NCBI RefSeq assembly: GCF_000702445.1
Contig: NZ_JNIF01000004.1
Span: 930,001-994,000, forward strand
Length of the DNA stretch: 64,000 nt
Origin: Bryobacter aggregatus MPL3
GTDB taxonomy: Bacteria > Acidobacteriota > Terriglobia > Bryobacterales > Bryobacteraceae
Direction: 5' to 3'
The notes beneath the pieces were generated by a model. The model was not told where the DNA came from, ran no database searches, and saw nothing but the letters and a program-made list of their open reading frames with translations. The position numbers and the translations under genes are program-made. This document shows, piece by piece, positions 8,643-16,395 of the stretch. Every line of letters begins with the position of its first letter. The first letter of the stretch is position 1.

Positions 8643-10415
8643 ATGCAAGCCCTCTATCTTTTCCTTCTCTTCCTTCCGTTGGCAGGATTTGCCGCGGAAC
8701 CTGGTGGTAAACCTTACATGTACGAAATCCGGATCGAACGGCATAAAGCCGTACCGATGCGTGACTCAGTCACGCTCTATGCCGATGTCTATCGGCCCTC
8801 GTCCGAAGGACGGTATCCCACTCTCCTCGTGCGCACGCCCTACGGACTCCAGCGCGATGGCGTGCACGAAACGATGATCAAGTTTGCCCAGCGCGGCTAT
8901 TCCGTCGTCGTAGTGGACAACCGGGGCCGTTACGAGAGTGGCGGCAATTGGGACCCCTTCCGCAGCGAAGCGCAAGATGGCTACGACGCCATCGAGTGGG
9001 CCGCGAAACAAAACTTCTCAAACGGAAAAGTAGCCACGCAGGGAGGCTCTTATCTGGGACATGTCCAATGGGCCGCGGCAAGCCAGCAGCCGCCAAGCTT
9101 GGTGGCGATGTTCCCTGCCCTGGCTTCGACAAACATCTATGCCAATTGGATTACGCACGGCGGTGCGTTCCGGCTGAGTTTTAACTATGGATGGGGTGTT
9201 GTTCGAATGCCAAACCGGATCATGCTGCCGCAGTATTGGCACACCGAAGCGTATACTCCTGAAGAGCTCAAATATGAGAACATCCTCTGGCATCTTCCCC
9301 TGAACACGGGCGACCTCAAGAGTGCCGGTTCCGAGGTGAAGCACTATCGCGATTGGCTCGCCCACCCAAGCTATGACTCCTACTGGAAAGCGATCAGCGA
9401 TGAAGAGCGCATGAACAAGATGCAGGTTCCGGCCGAGGTCTCTGGCGGCTGGTTCGATATCTTTCTCGCCGGTACGATCAACGGCTACACGATGATGAAG
9501 CAGCAGGCCGCCACCGAACGGGCCCGTAAGAACACACGGATGATCATCGGACCTTGGGGGCACGGCCCCACGCAGAAGTACGGTGACGTCGACTTCGGTA
9601 AGGACGCGATGATCAATCAGTTTGACGAAGAGCTTGCCTTCTTCGATCACAATCTCAAAGGCCTGGACAACGGGCTTGACCGCAACCTCCCGGTCAAGAT
9701 CTTCTATATGGGCGTCAATAAGTGGCGCTCGGAGAAGGATTGGCCCATTCCGGACACCAACTACCGCGAGCTCTATCTCGGCGGCGCTGGCGCTGCGAAT
9801 TCTGTCCGTGGTGGGGGTACACTCAGCTTCGACAAGCCCGCGGCAACGCAGATCCACCAGTACAACTACAACCCTGAGGAACCTGTGCTCACCATGGGTG
9901 GCAACAATTGCTGCGGCACTCCCACGCCCGCTGGCCCCAAGGACCAGCGCCACATCGAAGGCCGGAATGATGTTCTGGTCTATACGAGTGAGTTCCTCAA
10001 GACGCCCATCTCGATTGCCGGTCCAGTGAAGATGAAGCTGACCGCGGCCACCGACGGGCCGGATACGGATTGGATGGTCAAGCTGGTCGATGTCTATCCA
10101 AACGGTTTTGCCATGCCCGTTGCCGAAGGCATCCTCCGGGCCCGTTTCCGCAACGGCCTCGACAAGCCGGAACTCCTCACTCCGAATACGGTTTACGATT
10201 TCACTGTCGACCTGGTGGGCACCGCGAATGTCTTCCAGCCCGGCCACCGCATCCGTGTCGACATCACTTCCAGCAACTTTCCGCAGTTTGATCGCAACCC
10301 GAATACAGGCGAAGCGCTCGGTGCCGGCACTCGAACTCGAGTCGCCCGGCAAAGTGTCCACACCGGTGGACCACGTCCCAGCCACATCGTCCTGCCCGTA
10401 GTCACCCAGCCTTGA
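8643..10415 (+). CDS. Exported CocE/NonD (X-Pro dipeptidyl-peptidase, S15) family hydrolase
   Basis: The start is taken at 8643 (590 aa), giving a clean signal peptide, MQALYLFLLFLPLAGFAAEP; an in-frame ATG at 8610 would lie upstream of the likely promoter. The alpha/beta-hydrolase domain (about 20-330) has RTPYGLQRDG, DNRGRYESGG and the nucleophile elbow GGSYLG with Ser136. The C-terminal jelly-roll domain typical of CocE/S15 enzymes ends with RVDITSSNFPQFDRNPNTG, which holds residues near the usual active-site region. The family hydrolyses amide or ester bonds next to bulky groups (X-Pro dipeptides, cocaine, acyl esters). The natural substrate is unknown. It is followed after 18 bp by the SelA-like gene, so the two are probably co-transcribed. 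Confidence 0.85.
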   Translation: MQALYLFLLFLPLAGFAAEPGGKPYMYEIRIERHKAVPMRDSVTLYADVYRPSSEGRYPTLLVRTPYGLQRDGVHETMIKFAQRGYSVVVVDNRGRYESGGNWDPFRSEAQDGYDAIEWAAKQNFSNGKVATQGGSYLGHVQWAAASQQPPSLVAMFPALASTNIYANWITHGGAFRLSFNYGWGVVRMPNRIMLPQYWHTEAYTPEELKYENILWHLPLNTGDLKSAGSEVKHYRDWLAHPSYDSYWKAISDEERMNKMQVPAEVSGGWFDIFLAGTINGYTMMKQQAATERARKNTRMIIGPWGHGPTQKYGDVDFGKDAMINQFDEELAFFDHNLKGLDNGLDRNLPVKIFYMGVNKWRSEKDWPIPDTNYRELYLGGAGAANSVRGGGTLSFDKPAATQIHQYNYNPEEPVLTMGGNNCCGTPTPAGPKDQRHIEGRNDVLVYTSEFLKTPISIAGPVKMKLTAATDGPDTDWMVKLVDVYPNGFAMPVAEGILRARFRNGLDKPELLTPNTVYDFTVDLVGTANVFQPGHRIRVDITSSNFPQFDRNPNTGEALGAGTRTRVARQSVHTGGPRPSHIVLPVVTQP

Positions 10416-10433
10416 TTCAGGAGACAATGCAAC

Positions 10434-11624
10434 ATGTCCTCACGCCGTACCTTTTTTGAAGCCCTCGCGAGTCTGCCGTTCTTTTCTACAAAAGCCACGG
10501 CGGCGAAGCTGAAAACACCGGACTACTTTAAGGATCTTGGCATCCGTCCCTTCATCAACGCTGCTGGCACCTACACGACGTTGACGGCCTCCCTGATGCC
10601 ACAGGAAGTCATGGACGCGATGGAGTACGCCTCTAAGCATTTTGTCCACCTCACCAAGGTGCAGGACGCTGTCGGCGCGCGCATTGCGACGCTACTCCAG
10701 GCAGAATCGGCGATGGTCACCAGCGGCGCCTCGGGCGCGCTCACGGTCGGCACCGCGGGTTGCATCACGGGCACGGACAATAAGAAGATCCTCCAGATTC
10801 CCGATCTCACCGGCCTCAAGGACGAGGTGCTGGTGCAGAAGGCGCATCGCTACGGCTACGACCATGCGGTGCGGGCCTGTGGCGTCAAGATGATTGAGAT
10901 CGAGACGGAAGAGGAGTTCCACCGTAAGGCTAGTCCGCGGACGGCGATGGCGCTCTTCTTTAACGACGCGGAGAAGCGCGGCAGAATCGATGGCAAAGGC
11001 TGGGTGCAGCTTGGCAAGCAGCACGGAATTCCGACCTTCATCGATGCCTCTGCCGATTCGCTTCCTGTCGAACGTCTCTCTCTCTACAACAAGATGGGCT
11101 TCGATCTGGTGACGTTCTCCGGTGGCAAGGGCATCTGTGCGCCGCAATCGACGGGCATTCTGATGGGACGGAAGAATCTGATCGAGGCTGCACGCCTCAA
11201 TACCAGCCCGTATTCAGATTCGATTGCCCGTGGGATGAAGGTGAATAAGGAAGAGATGATCGGTTTGTTGGTTGCCCTCGAGATGTTTCTCAAGCGCGAT
11301 CACAACGCCGAGTGGAAGGAGTGGGAGCGCCGTGTGGACACCATCCGGAAGTCCGCGGAAAAGCTTCCCACGGTCACCTCATCCGTCGAGGTTCCTGAAA
11401 TTGCCAACCACACACCGCATCTCAAGATGACCTGGGACCAATCGAAGATCAAGATCAGTCCCTTGGAAGTCAAAAAGAAGCTCTTCGACACGGAGCCCTG
11501 CATCGAGGTCACGCCGTCGACAGACCAGACGAATCTCGTCGTCACCGTGTGGATGCTAAAGCCCGGCGAAGCGGAGATCGTCGCCAAGCGGATTCAGGAT
11601 GTTCTGAAATCGGCAGTGGCCTAA
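10434..11624 (+). CDS. SelA-like PLP-dependent enzyme (aminotransferase class V fold) with twin-arginine-type leader
   Basis: Encodes 396 aa. The N-terminus, MSSRRTFFEALASLPFFSTK, looks like a Tat leader, so the protein may act outside the cytoplasm. The rest matches the L-seryl-tRNA selenium transferase/D-glucosaminate-6-P ammonia-lyase-like superfamily: FINAAGTYTTLTASLMP, SGASGALTVGTAGCITG, FIDASADSLP and the PLP lysine K232 in FSGGKGICAPQSTGILMG. Members in this clade are generally ammonia-lyases or aldolase-like PLP enzymes, not true SelA, and no selenocysteine genes are nearby. GGAG lies 10 nt before the ATG. It sits 18 bp behind the CocE gene and its stop overlaps that of the exported RidA gene on the other strand. 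Reaction unknown. Confidence 0.8.
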   Translation: MSSRRTFFEALASLPFFSTKATAAKLKTPDYFKDLGIRPFINAAGTYTTLTASLMPQEVMDAMEYASKHFVHLTKVQDAVGARIATLLQAESAMVTSGASGALTVGTAGCITGTDNKKILQIPDLTGLKDEVLVQKAHRYGYDHAVRACGVKMIEIETEEEFHRKASPRTAMALFFNDAEKRGRIDGKGWVQLGKQHGIPTFIDASADSLPVERLSLYNKMGFDLVTFSGGKGICAPQSTGILMGRKNLIEAARLNTSPYSDSIARGMKVNKEEMIGLLVALEMFLKRDHNAEWKEWERRVDTIRKSAEKLPTVTSSVEVPEIANHTPHLKMTWDQSKIKISPLEVKKKLFDTEPCIEVTPSTDQTNLVVTVWMLKPGEAEIVAKRIQDVLKSAVA

Positions 11625-12073
11625 ATGTAGGCGATCACGTCGATCTCAACCAGACTGTCACCAGGAATGCCGCCGGCTGCAGCAATGGTGGTTCGCACCG
11701 GCGGTTCCGTGCCAAAACGGCCGAGGAACACTTCGTTCATCCCTTTGTAGTCGTCGAGCGTGTTCAAGTACACGTTGCACTTCAACACCTTGTTCATGGA
11801 GGAGCCGGCATTCGTCAGCTCTGTCTCAATTTCTTTCAGGACGTGATCTGTGTGCGCCTTGATGTCTCCCTGAAAGTGAGCTCCTTTGCCTGCGATAAAA
11901 AGCAGGTTTCCGTAACTGACCGCGCCATTGAATAAGGGAGTCTTGGCAGGCTTCGGACCTTTGCGATGCACCTTCTTTTCAAGAGACCCGCTCTGCGCCA
12001 CCGCGCTTGATGCCGTCGCGAGCCATCCAGCTACCATGGTTGCCGCCGCTTGATAAAATCGTGTTCTCGTCAT
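11621..12073 (-). CDS. Exported RidA (YjgF/YER057c/UK114) family enamine/imine deaminase
   Basis: The start at 12073 (150 aa) is supported by a TATAGT box exactly 6 nt upstream (leaderless) and by an N-terminal signal, MTRTRFYQAAATMVAGWLAT..AVAQ. A longer frame to 12145 reads through that promoter. The RidA domain covers about 40-150 and keeps the diagnostic arginine R127 (EPPVRTTIAAA) and the acidic residue E143 (SLVEIDVIAYI). RidA proteins hydrolyse reactive enamines/imines released by PLP-dependent lyases, normally in the cytosol. An exported copy next to an exported PLP protein is notable. The last 4 bp overlap the SelA-like gene stop. Confidence 0.85.
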   Translation of the reverse strand: MTRTRFYQAAATMVAGWLATASSAVAQSGSLEKKVHRKGPKPAKTPLFNGAVSYGNLLFIAGKGAHFQGDIKAHTDHVLKEIETELTNAGSSMNKVLKCNVYLNTLDDYKGMNEVFLGRFGTEPPVRTTIAAAGGIPGDSLVEIDVIAYI

Positions 12074-12079
12074 GAGTTG

Positions 12080-12085
12080 ACTATA
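12080..12085 (-). promoter_or_regulatory. -10 box (TATAGT) for ridA, leaderless spacing
   Basis: TATAGT on the minus strand matches TATAAT in five of six positions and ends 6 nt before the ATG at 12073, so transcription would begin at or next to the start codon. No good -35 is visible 16-18 bp upstream. Confidence 0.5.
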
Positions 12086-12153
12086 ACTCGCCTGATCGCG
12101 AAGCCCTAGCCCAGGGACCTGCCCGCGGATTTGAAGTTTCACCATCTCCCCTC

Positions 12154-12181
12154 TTGCAGATTTGCTACAACACGATATGCT
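12154..12181 (+). promoter_or_regulatory. Candidate sigma70-type promoter for the H1-like gene
   Basis: TTGCAG (12154-12159) and TATGCT (12176-12181) are separated by 16 bp and lie 20 nt before the ATG at 12202. Their position argues against longer in-frame starts at or before 12154. Confidence 0.4.
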
Positions 12182-12201
12182 ATTCCCACGGACCTATCGC
12201 C

Positions 12202-12837
12202 ATGCTTGATCGCTATCACTACGTATCGCCCAATGAAGAAGTGGATGATCTGATGGAGGAAAATGTGACTTTCGGTAACGAGTTGTCTGAGTACAACTAC
12301 GACGATGAGGATGAAGATGATGCCGAACCGGTCGCCGAGCTGAAACCTGCGATCATGCCCGCGGCGCCCCCTCCTCCTCCGCCTGCTCCCCCTGCGCCGG
12401 ATGTACCGGTTGCTTACGACAAATCCGTAGAGGCAGAAGTAGTATCGATTGCCGCGTCCCCCCTGCACGATAAGGCGGAGGCCGTTGCCCGGAAAGCCTC
12501 TGCCACCAAAAAACCTGCGAAGAAGGCTCCCGCCAAGAAAGCCGCTCCGCCTGCCAAGAAAGCCCCGGCAAAGAAGGCTCCGCCCGTCAAGACACCCGCG
12601 AAAAAGGCTCCGGCAAAGAAAGCAGCTCCTGTGAAAGTAGCTGCAAAGAAAAGTCCTGCGAAGAAGGCGCCGGCCAAAAAAGTCACAGCGAAGAAGGTAG
12701 TGGCCAAGAAGGTTGCTGCGAAAAAAGTCGTAGCCAAGAAAATCGCCGCCAAGAAAGTAGTTGCAAAAAAGGTCTCGGCGAAAAAGGCTCCGGCCAAGAA
12801 GATCGCAGCCAAAAAGTCCGCAAAGAAGAAGCGTTAA
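12202..12837 (+). CDS. Lysine/alanine-rich histone H1-like protein with acidic, proline-rich N-terminus
   Basis: 211 aa from the ATG at 12202, chosen because it follows a candidate promoter and begins MLDRYHYVSPNEEVDDLMEE. Three parts are visible. An acidic head (about 10-50) has the run YDDEDEDD. A proline-rich linker (about 60-80) follows. The C-terminal 125 residues are built from xAKKx pentamers (KKAPAKKAAP, AKKVVAKKVAAKKV), ending in KKSAKKKR. Such tails resemble eukaryotic H1 C-termini and bacterial H1-like proteins (chlamydial Hc, Bordetella BpH1), which bind DNA non-specifically; the acidic head could self-inhibit or bind a partner. DNA binding is inferred from composition only. A strong bidirectional terminator follows the stop. 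Confidence 0.7.
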   Translation: MLDRYHYVSPNEEVDDLMEENVTFGNELSEYNYDDEDEDDAEPVAELKPAIMPAAPPPPPPAPPAPDVPVAYDKSVEAEVVSIAASPLHDKAEAVARKASATKKPAKKAPAKKAAPPAKKAPAKKAPPVKTPAKKAPAKKAAPVKVAAKKSPAKKAPAKKVTAKKVVAKKVAAKKVVAKKIAAKKVVAKKVSAKKAPAKKIAAKKSAKKKR

Positions 12838-12854
12838 TCGAGCTGGCAGCTCAG

Positions 12855-12895
12855 AAAAAAGGCATTCCGGATCGAAGGATTCGGAATGCCTTTTT
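12855..12895. terminator. Bidirectional intrinsic terminator
   Basis: A 9-bp perfect stem, GGCATTCCG (12861-12869) with CGGAATGCC (12882-12890), has a 12-nt loop. It is preceded by an A6 run and followed by a T run, so it can terminate both the plus-strand H1-like gene and the minus-strand gene ending at 12924. Confidence 0.9.
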
Positions 12896-12923
12896 CATCA
12901 AAAGCGATGGTTTCGCCCGGCCG

Positions 12924-13142
12924 TCAGCTCTCCTTGATCGTCTTCTTGCAGCGCTGGAACAGTTCGAGCAGCGCATCCGCATACTGTTCCGGCGAAGTGG
13001 ACCCCTTGGCTCCAAATCCGGTCTGCTGTCCGGTGGACTTCCCATATCCCGTTTGCACCGCAATGAACTTCATCATATCGAGCGCCGTCTCATCAACGTT
13101 ACTCTTTGCGCTATCTTGTGTAGTGTTTGTCGCTTCAGCCAT
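12924..13142 (-). CDS. Small conserved-looking hypothetical protein, divergent partner of HipA-like kinase
   Basis: 72 aa, beginning MAEATNTTQDSAKSNVDETA. I do not recognise a family. The N-terminal 20 residues are polar and probably disordered. The rest contains a hydrophobic helix (ALDMMKFIAVQTGYG), a Gly/Gln-rich turn and a C-terminal amphipathic helix (PEQYADALLELFQRCKKTI). No signal peptide or helix-turn-helix is seen, so it is not an evident HipB-type antitoxin. Reality as a gene is supported by a TAAAGT box 9 nt before the ATG, by the bidirectional terminator just after its stop, and by tight divergence (26 bp) from the HipA-like gene. Confidence 0.6.
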   Translation of the reverse strand: MAEATNTTQDSAKSNVDETALDMMKFIAVQTGYGKSTGQQTGFGAKGSTSPEQYADALLELFQRCKKTIKES

Positions 13143-13168
13143 GACGACACCACTTTAGCGCACCTCCC

Positions 13169-14017
13169 ATGCCTGTAACCGCGACCGCTTGGCTGCGTAC
13201 CTTGCGCGGCGGCTCCCAAACCCATCTCCTCGAAGCCGGCGACAAGCAACATTACGTCGTCAAACTCACCAACAACCCGCAGGGCTTGCGCACTCTCCTC
13301 AATGAGTGGATCGCCCAGCGCATCATGCGCTATCTCCGGATCCCTTGCCCCGACATCGAAATCATCGACATCCCCCAATCGGTGATCGATGCAAGTCCGA
13401 AACTCGGCATTGAGCGCAGTAAGGTGGTGACTCCTCCGGTGGCCGGTTGGCACTTCGGGTCTCGCTATCCCCTTCATCCTTCCCTGCATGGCGTTCACGA
13501 CATCCTCGGAGAAGCACAGCTCCTAAGCTGCCGGAATCTCCATCACTTTGCTGCCGCGCTCACCTTCGACAAATGGACCGCGAACGCCGATGCCCGCCAA
13601 TGTATTTTCTATCGGGCACGCCTGGTGGACGTCATGGACGACGACGGTTCCGATGATTTTGCAGACTCCACCTCACGCGGTCTGGTTGCCTCAATGATTG
13701 ACCAGGGCTACTGCTTCAATGGCGGCTATTGGGATTTTCCGGACGCACCTGGTTTCGGTCTCTACTACCGCGCGGACGTCTATCGCAAGATCCGAGGTTG
13801 GAAAGACTTTGAGCCCTGGCTCGAACGCATCCAATGCTTCCCCACCAGCGTTCTCGATCAAGCCTTCGGGGAATTGCCGCGTGCCTGGATGACGCCTCGG
13901 GATGAAGAGGAACTCCCTATCCTCCTTGAGCGCCTCTTCCGCCGCCGCTCGAAAGTGGCGAGCTTAATCGAGGCGACTCACGATCGCTATCCGAATCACT
14001 TCGTCAGTTGGCGCTGA
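13169..14017 (+). CDS. HipA-like (HipA_2 type) kinase-fold protein
   Basis: 282 aa, a compact HipA-related kinase fold lacking the N-terminal HipA_N/HipB-binding subdomain of E. coli HipA (440 aa). Visible motifs are HYVVKLTNNPQG (ATP-anchoring lysine region), LLNEWIAQRI (helix C-like), FDKWTANADARQ (the FD..N.D catalytic segment of HipA relatives) and SMIDQGYCF (equivalent of the Mg-binding DFG aspartate). Residues expected for catalysis therefore appear intact. Classical HipA phosphorylates glutamyl-tRNA synthetase; substrates of this short family are unknown. No HTH antitoxin lies beside it; the only close neighbour in divergent position is a 72-aa protein. The 3' end overlaps the ThiO-like gene by 22 bp. 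Confidence 0.75.
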   Translation: MPVTATAWLRTLRGGSQTHLLEAGDKQHYVVKLTNNPQGLRTLLNEWIAQRIMRYLRIPCPDIEIIDIPQSVIDASPKLGIERSKVVTPPVAGWHFGSRYPLHPSLHGVHDILGEAQLLSCRNLHHFAAALTFDKWTANADARQCIFYRARLVDVMDDDGSDDFADSTSRGLVASMIDQGYCFNGGYWDFPDAPGFGLYYRADVYRKIRGWKDFEPWLERIQCFPTSVLDQAFGELPRAWMTPRDEEELPILLERLFRRRSKVASLIEATHDRYPNHFVSWR

Positions 14018-14817
14018 ACTTCATCGGCCACCCACGCTGCGGTCCAAGGGGCGAGGAGTATGCCGTTTCGATAGTGCCCATAGGCGGCCACCACCCGCGC
14101 ATCGATCCGTCGAATCACGGGGCGCCCATCGGCGGTTGCGGGTCGAAAGCCAAACCACACCGCATCCGGTTCCTTGTCTGCAAGCGGAGGCCAAAGGGCA
14201 CGCGCCCGCTGCAACACTGCCGCCACTTGGGCTGCGTCGATTTGCCGGTCGAAGCCCACACGTTCTTCATTCGACCCAGCGATCACGCGCCCGTGTTGGC
14301 GTTGGAAGATGTAAGTTTCCCCGTGCCGGAGAATGTCCGGCAGAGTACCGGGCGGAAAGTGATCCCATGCCAGCAGATACCCCTTCACCGGTTCGACGGC
14401 GACGGGCATCGCCAACTGCGAAGCCCAAGCGCCTGCGCAGACCACCACTTGTTCCCCATTGCATTCAGCCAGGCTTGTGACATCACGCTGCACGGTCCGC
14501 ACCTGCTTGCTGAGTTCCCGCAACAGATCCCGCGGGTCCACTTGACCGTCCACTCCCTCACTGGCCGGGCGGAAGTCGATGTTGCCTCCCACCGCCGCAA
14601 CGAACCCAGGATACAGACGCGCCGATTCCACTCCGATCTGCCGCCACTCTTCATCAGGAAAGGCTTCTCCATGGGGCGCGATCATGCCCGCACCGGCCCA
14701 ACTCGCGCTTCCCACTCCCAACGGATCCCGTTCGTAGACGACGGCTTCGATCCCACGCCGTCCCAGTTCCCACGCACAACTCAGCCCAATCAGGCCCCCG
14801 CCAACTATTTCGATCAC
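13996..14817 (-). CDS. thiO: FAD-dependent amino-acid oxidase, glycine oxidase (ThiO)-like
   Basis: 273 aa from a GTG at 14817, which lies 8 nt after a TATTCT box. The N-terminal dinucleotide fold is clear (EIVGGGLIGLSCAWELGRRG) and is followed by the DAO family block GVGSASWAGAGMIAPHGE. The C-terminus carries the substrate/FAD motif DAVWFGFRPATADGRPVI and AYGHYRNGILLAPWTA. ThiO oxidises glycine to iminoacetate/glyoxylate and peroxide for thiazole synthesis. It is shorter than B. subtilis ThiO (369 aa) and no other thiamin genes are near, so another D- or secondary amino acid substrate is possible. Divergent from the class IV aminotransferase gene by 22 bp, which may link the two in amino-acid metabolism. 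Confidence 0.72.
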   Translation of the reverse strand: MIEIVGGGLIGLSCAWELGRRGIEAVVYERDPLGVGSASWAGAGMIAPHGEAFPDEEWRQIGVESARLYPGFVAAVGGNIDFRPASEGVDGQVDPRDLLRELSKQVRTVQRDVTSLAECNGEQVVVCAGAWASQLAMPVAVEPVKGYLLAWDHFPPGTLPDILRHGETYIFQRQHGRVIAGSNEERVGFDRQIDAAQVAAVLQRARALWPPLADKEPDAVWFGFRPATADGRPVIRRIDARVVAAYGHYRNGILLAPWTAAWVADEVQRQLTK

Positions 14818-14820
14818 TAA

Positions 14821-14835
14821 CCTCTAGAATAGAGG
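14821..14835. promoter_or_regulatory. 15-bp palindrome with overlapping divergent -10 boxes
   Basis: CCTCTAGAATAGAGG is a 6-3-6 perfect inverted repeat filling most of the 22-bp gap between the thiO-like and aminotransferase genes. It contains TAGAAT on the plus strand (14825-14830, 9 nt before ATG 14840) and TATTCT on the minus strand (14831-14826, 8 nt before GTG 14817). Confidence 0.5.
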
Positions 14836-14839
14836 GTTC

Positions 14840-15697
14840 ATGCACGACCTCATGCTTGTGAACGAGACGATTTTTCCGGCAGGTGCTCGGACCCTATCCC
14901 CGGGGCAGGTGGGAGCGGTCAATGGCTGGGGCGTCTTCTCTACCTTGCGTGTCCACCGTGGAGTCTTATTCGCTTGGGAACGTCACTATGCACGCATGTT
15001 GAAAGATGCCAGGCTCCTCCAGGTTCCCTTCCCCTCGAGCAGCGACGCCATGCTGGCGCAACTCCTCCGGCTGCTGGAAGCGAATCAGGCGCAAGAGGCC
15101 ACGCTCCGGGTGATCGTTCTCCGCAATCGCGGTGGACTTTGGGAAGGACCAGGCAATGATCGTCCCTTCGACCTCATTGCGTTTAGCACCAGCCTGAAGC
15201 ATTGGGGGGCCAGCGTTCGCCTCGGTCTTGTGCCCCAGGCGCGGCACGCTGCCAACCAGTTCGCCGGAACCAAGATGCTCAGTTGGAGCTTCAATCTTTG
15301 CCTCTACGATCAAGCCCAAGCCGATGGCTTCGATGAAGTTCTGCTCCTCAATGAACGGGGCGAGGTCTCGGAGCTGACCTCTGCCAATATCTTTGCGGTC
15401 TATGGCAACGAGGTGGTGACACCGCCGCTGTCTTCTGGTTGTCTTCCCGGTGTCACGCGAGCGCTGCTCTTGGAGGAGGTCCAGATTCCCGGATTGATCA
15501 TCCGGGAGGCCGTACTCACTCCCGCCGACCTGGAAAGAGCAGATGAAATTTTTATCACTTCCTCCACCCGCGATCTCCTCGCGGTGCGTGAAATCCAGAA
15601 TCTGAATATCCGGCAAGGCGGACAGATGCGTGCGGTTTTGAGTGCGGCCTTCCAGTCGCTGATCGAAAACTATTGTGCGGCCAGAACCCGCGCATAA
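14840..15697 (+). CDS. Class IV PLP aminotransferase (BCAT / D-amino acid transaminase / ADC lyase superfamily)
   Basis: 285 aa, usual length for the fold-type IV family. The PLP lysine is K145 (FAGTKMLSWSF). The C-terminal cofactor region has LLNERGEVSELTSANIFAVYG and LSSGCLPGVTRALLLEE, the phosphate-binding signature of the family. The arginine-containing N-terminal block is WGVFSTLRVHRGVLFAWERH. Assignment among branched-chain aminotransferase, D-amino acid transaminase and aminodeoxychorismate lyase is not possible by eye; the GVFSTLRV start and TSANIFAV motif fit ADC lyase/D-AAT better than IlvE. No pabA/B genes are present. The end overlaps the convergent NUDIX gene by 28 bp. Confidence 0.8.
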   Translation: MHDLMLVNETIFPAGARTLSPGQVGAVNGWGVFSTLRVHRGVLFAWERHYARMLKDARLLQVPFPSSSDAMLAQLLRLLEANQAQEATLRVIVLRNRGGLWEGPGNDRPFDLIAFSTSLKHWGASVRLGLVPQARHAANQFAGTKMLSWSFNLCLYDQAQADGFDEVLLLNERGEVSELTSANIFAVYGNEVVTPPLSSGCLPGVTRALLLEEVQIPGLIIREAVLTPADLERADEIFITSSTRDLLAVREIQNLNIRQGGQMRAVLSAAFQSLIENYCAARTRA

Positions 15698-16203
15698 CCC
15701 CGGCGGACATTGAGGGGTACACCAAGCAGATCGAAATCGACCGGCGCCACCCAGCGCACTGCAAAGCTCTCTTCGCTCACCACCAGTGTTGTTGCGGCGG
15801 CCCGGAAGCTAACCAGTACGTCATGGTGAAGATGGTAGGGTTCGATTTCGACGCCTTCTTTCCATTTGGCCGGAATACCATGGACATCTCCCCCAATGAT
15901 CCTTCCCGGATCCACCACCTGAAGCCCGGTTTCCTCCAGAACTTCCCGTGCTGCAGCGGCTTCCACACTCTCATCAGAAGCTTCCACGTGCCCCCCGGGC
16001 AACAGCCAGCGATCGAGACGGGCATGGTGTACCATCGCGATCGATTTGCCGTCCGGATGCAACACCAGACCGGTTGCTGTCAGATGACCAGGGCAGTATT
16101 GGGCGCGATCGAAGGGTCTCGCGCTATGAGTGAGCAGCATTGCAATGAGCTCAAGACTCTTCTCGTCGCCACTGGCATTGATTTTTAGATCAGGAATCCT
16201 CAT
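15670..16203 (-). CDS. NUDIX hydrolase
   Basis: 177 aa from the ATG at 16203 (AGGG about 9 nt upstream); an ATG at 16233 in frame is possible but less well placed. The Nudix box GX5EX7REUXEEXGU is complete in the segment GGHVEASDESVEAAAAREVL followed by EETGL, which binds the catalytic metal. The C-terminal part has SFRAAATTLVVSEESFAVRWV, as in the NUDIX class that hydrolyses 8-oxo-dGTP or ADP-ribose derivatives, but the substrate cannot be read. Cytoplasmic. It is convergent with the aminotransferase gene and shares 28 bp with it, with no evidence of functional linkage. Confidence 0.85.
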   Translation of the reverse strand: MRIPDLKINASGDEKSLELIAMLLTHSARPFDRAQYCPGHLTATGLVLHPDGKSIAMVHHARLDRWLLPGGHVEASDESVEAAAAREVLEETGLQVVDPGRIIGGDVHGIPAKWKEGVEIEPYHLHHDVLVSFRAAATTLVVSEESFAVRWVAPVDFDLLGVPLNVRRGYARVLAAQ

Positions 16204-16302
16204 AGAAGCAATCCCTAATGCTAGTACGGTCAACTGCCGATAAAGCTTGTGCAGACGAAAATTGAGACTCCAGCTTTGAAAAGGAGCCCTAGGTGGAAAC
16301 CG

Positions 16303-16334
16303 GGTGGCACCTGATTTCAGGAGGATTCGCCACC
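16303..16334. repeat. Imperfect hairpin upstream of the zinc-finger/LamG gene
   Basis: GGTGGC (16303-16308) pairs with GCCACC (16329-16334), and inside it CCTGA (16310-16314) pairs with TCAGG (16317-16321). A second hairpin, CTAGAA/TTCTAG, lies at 16341-16357. Neither has a T run. They occupy the longest intergenic gap (16204-16395) and could be transcript structure, an operator or an old repeat remnant. Confidence 0.35.
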
Positions 16335-16395
16335 TATGTGCTAGAAGCTGATTCTAGTCCTGGTTATTCTGTTCCTGGGCGATTCGTACTCTCTC

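Noticed and set aside
9018-10427. 469-codon open frame on the minus strand
   Set aside because: Antisense to the CocE gene; composition is typical of the complementary frame of a high-GC gene and no family is recognised.
12500-12837. Short tandem repeat resembling a CRISPR or minisatellite
   Set aside because: The repeats are 15-nt codon repeats of xAKKx pentapeptides inside one reading frame; there are no spacers or cas genes.
16303-16357. Insertion-sequence end or riboswitch
   Set aside because: Two small hairpins exist, but there is no transposase, target-site duplication or recognisable riboswitch core.
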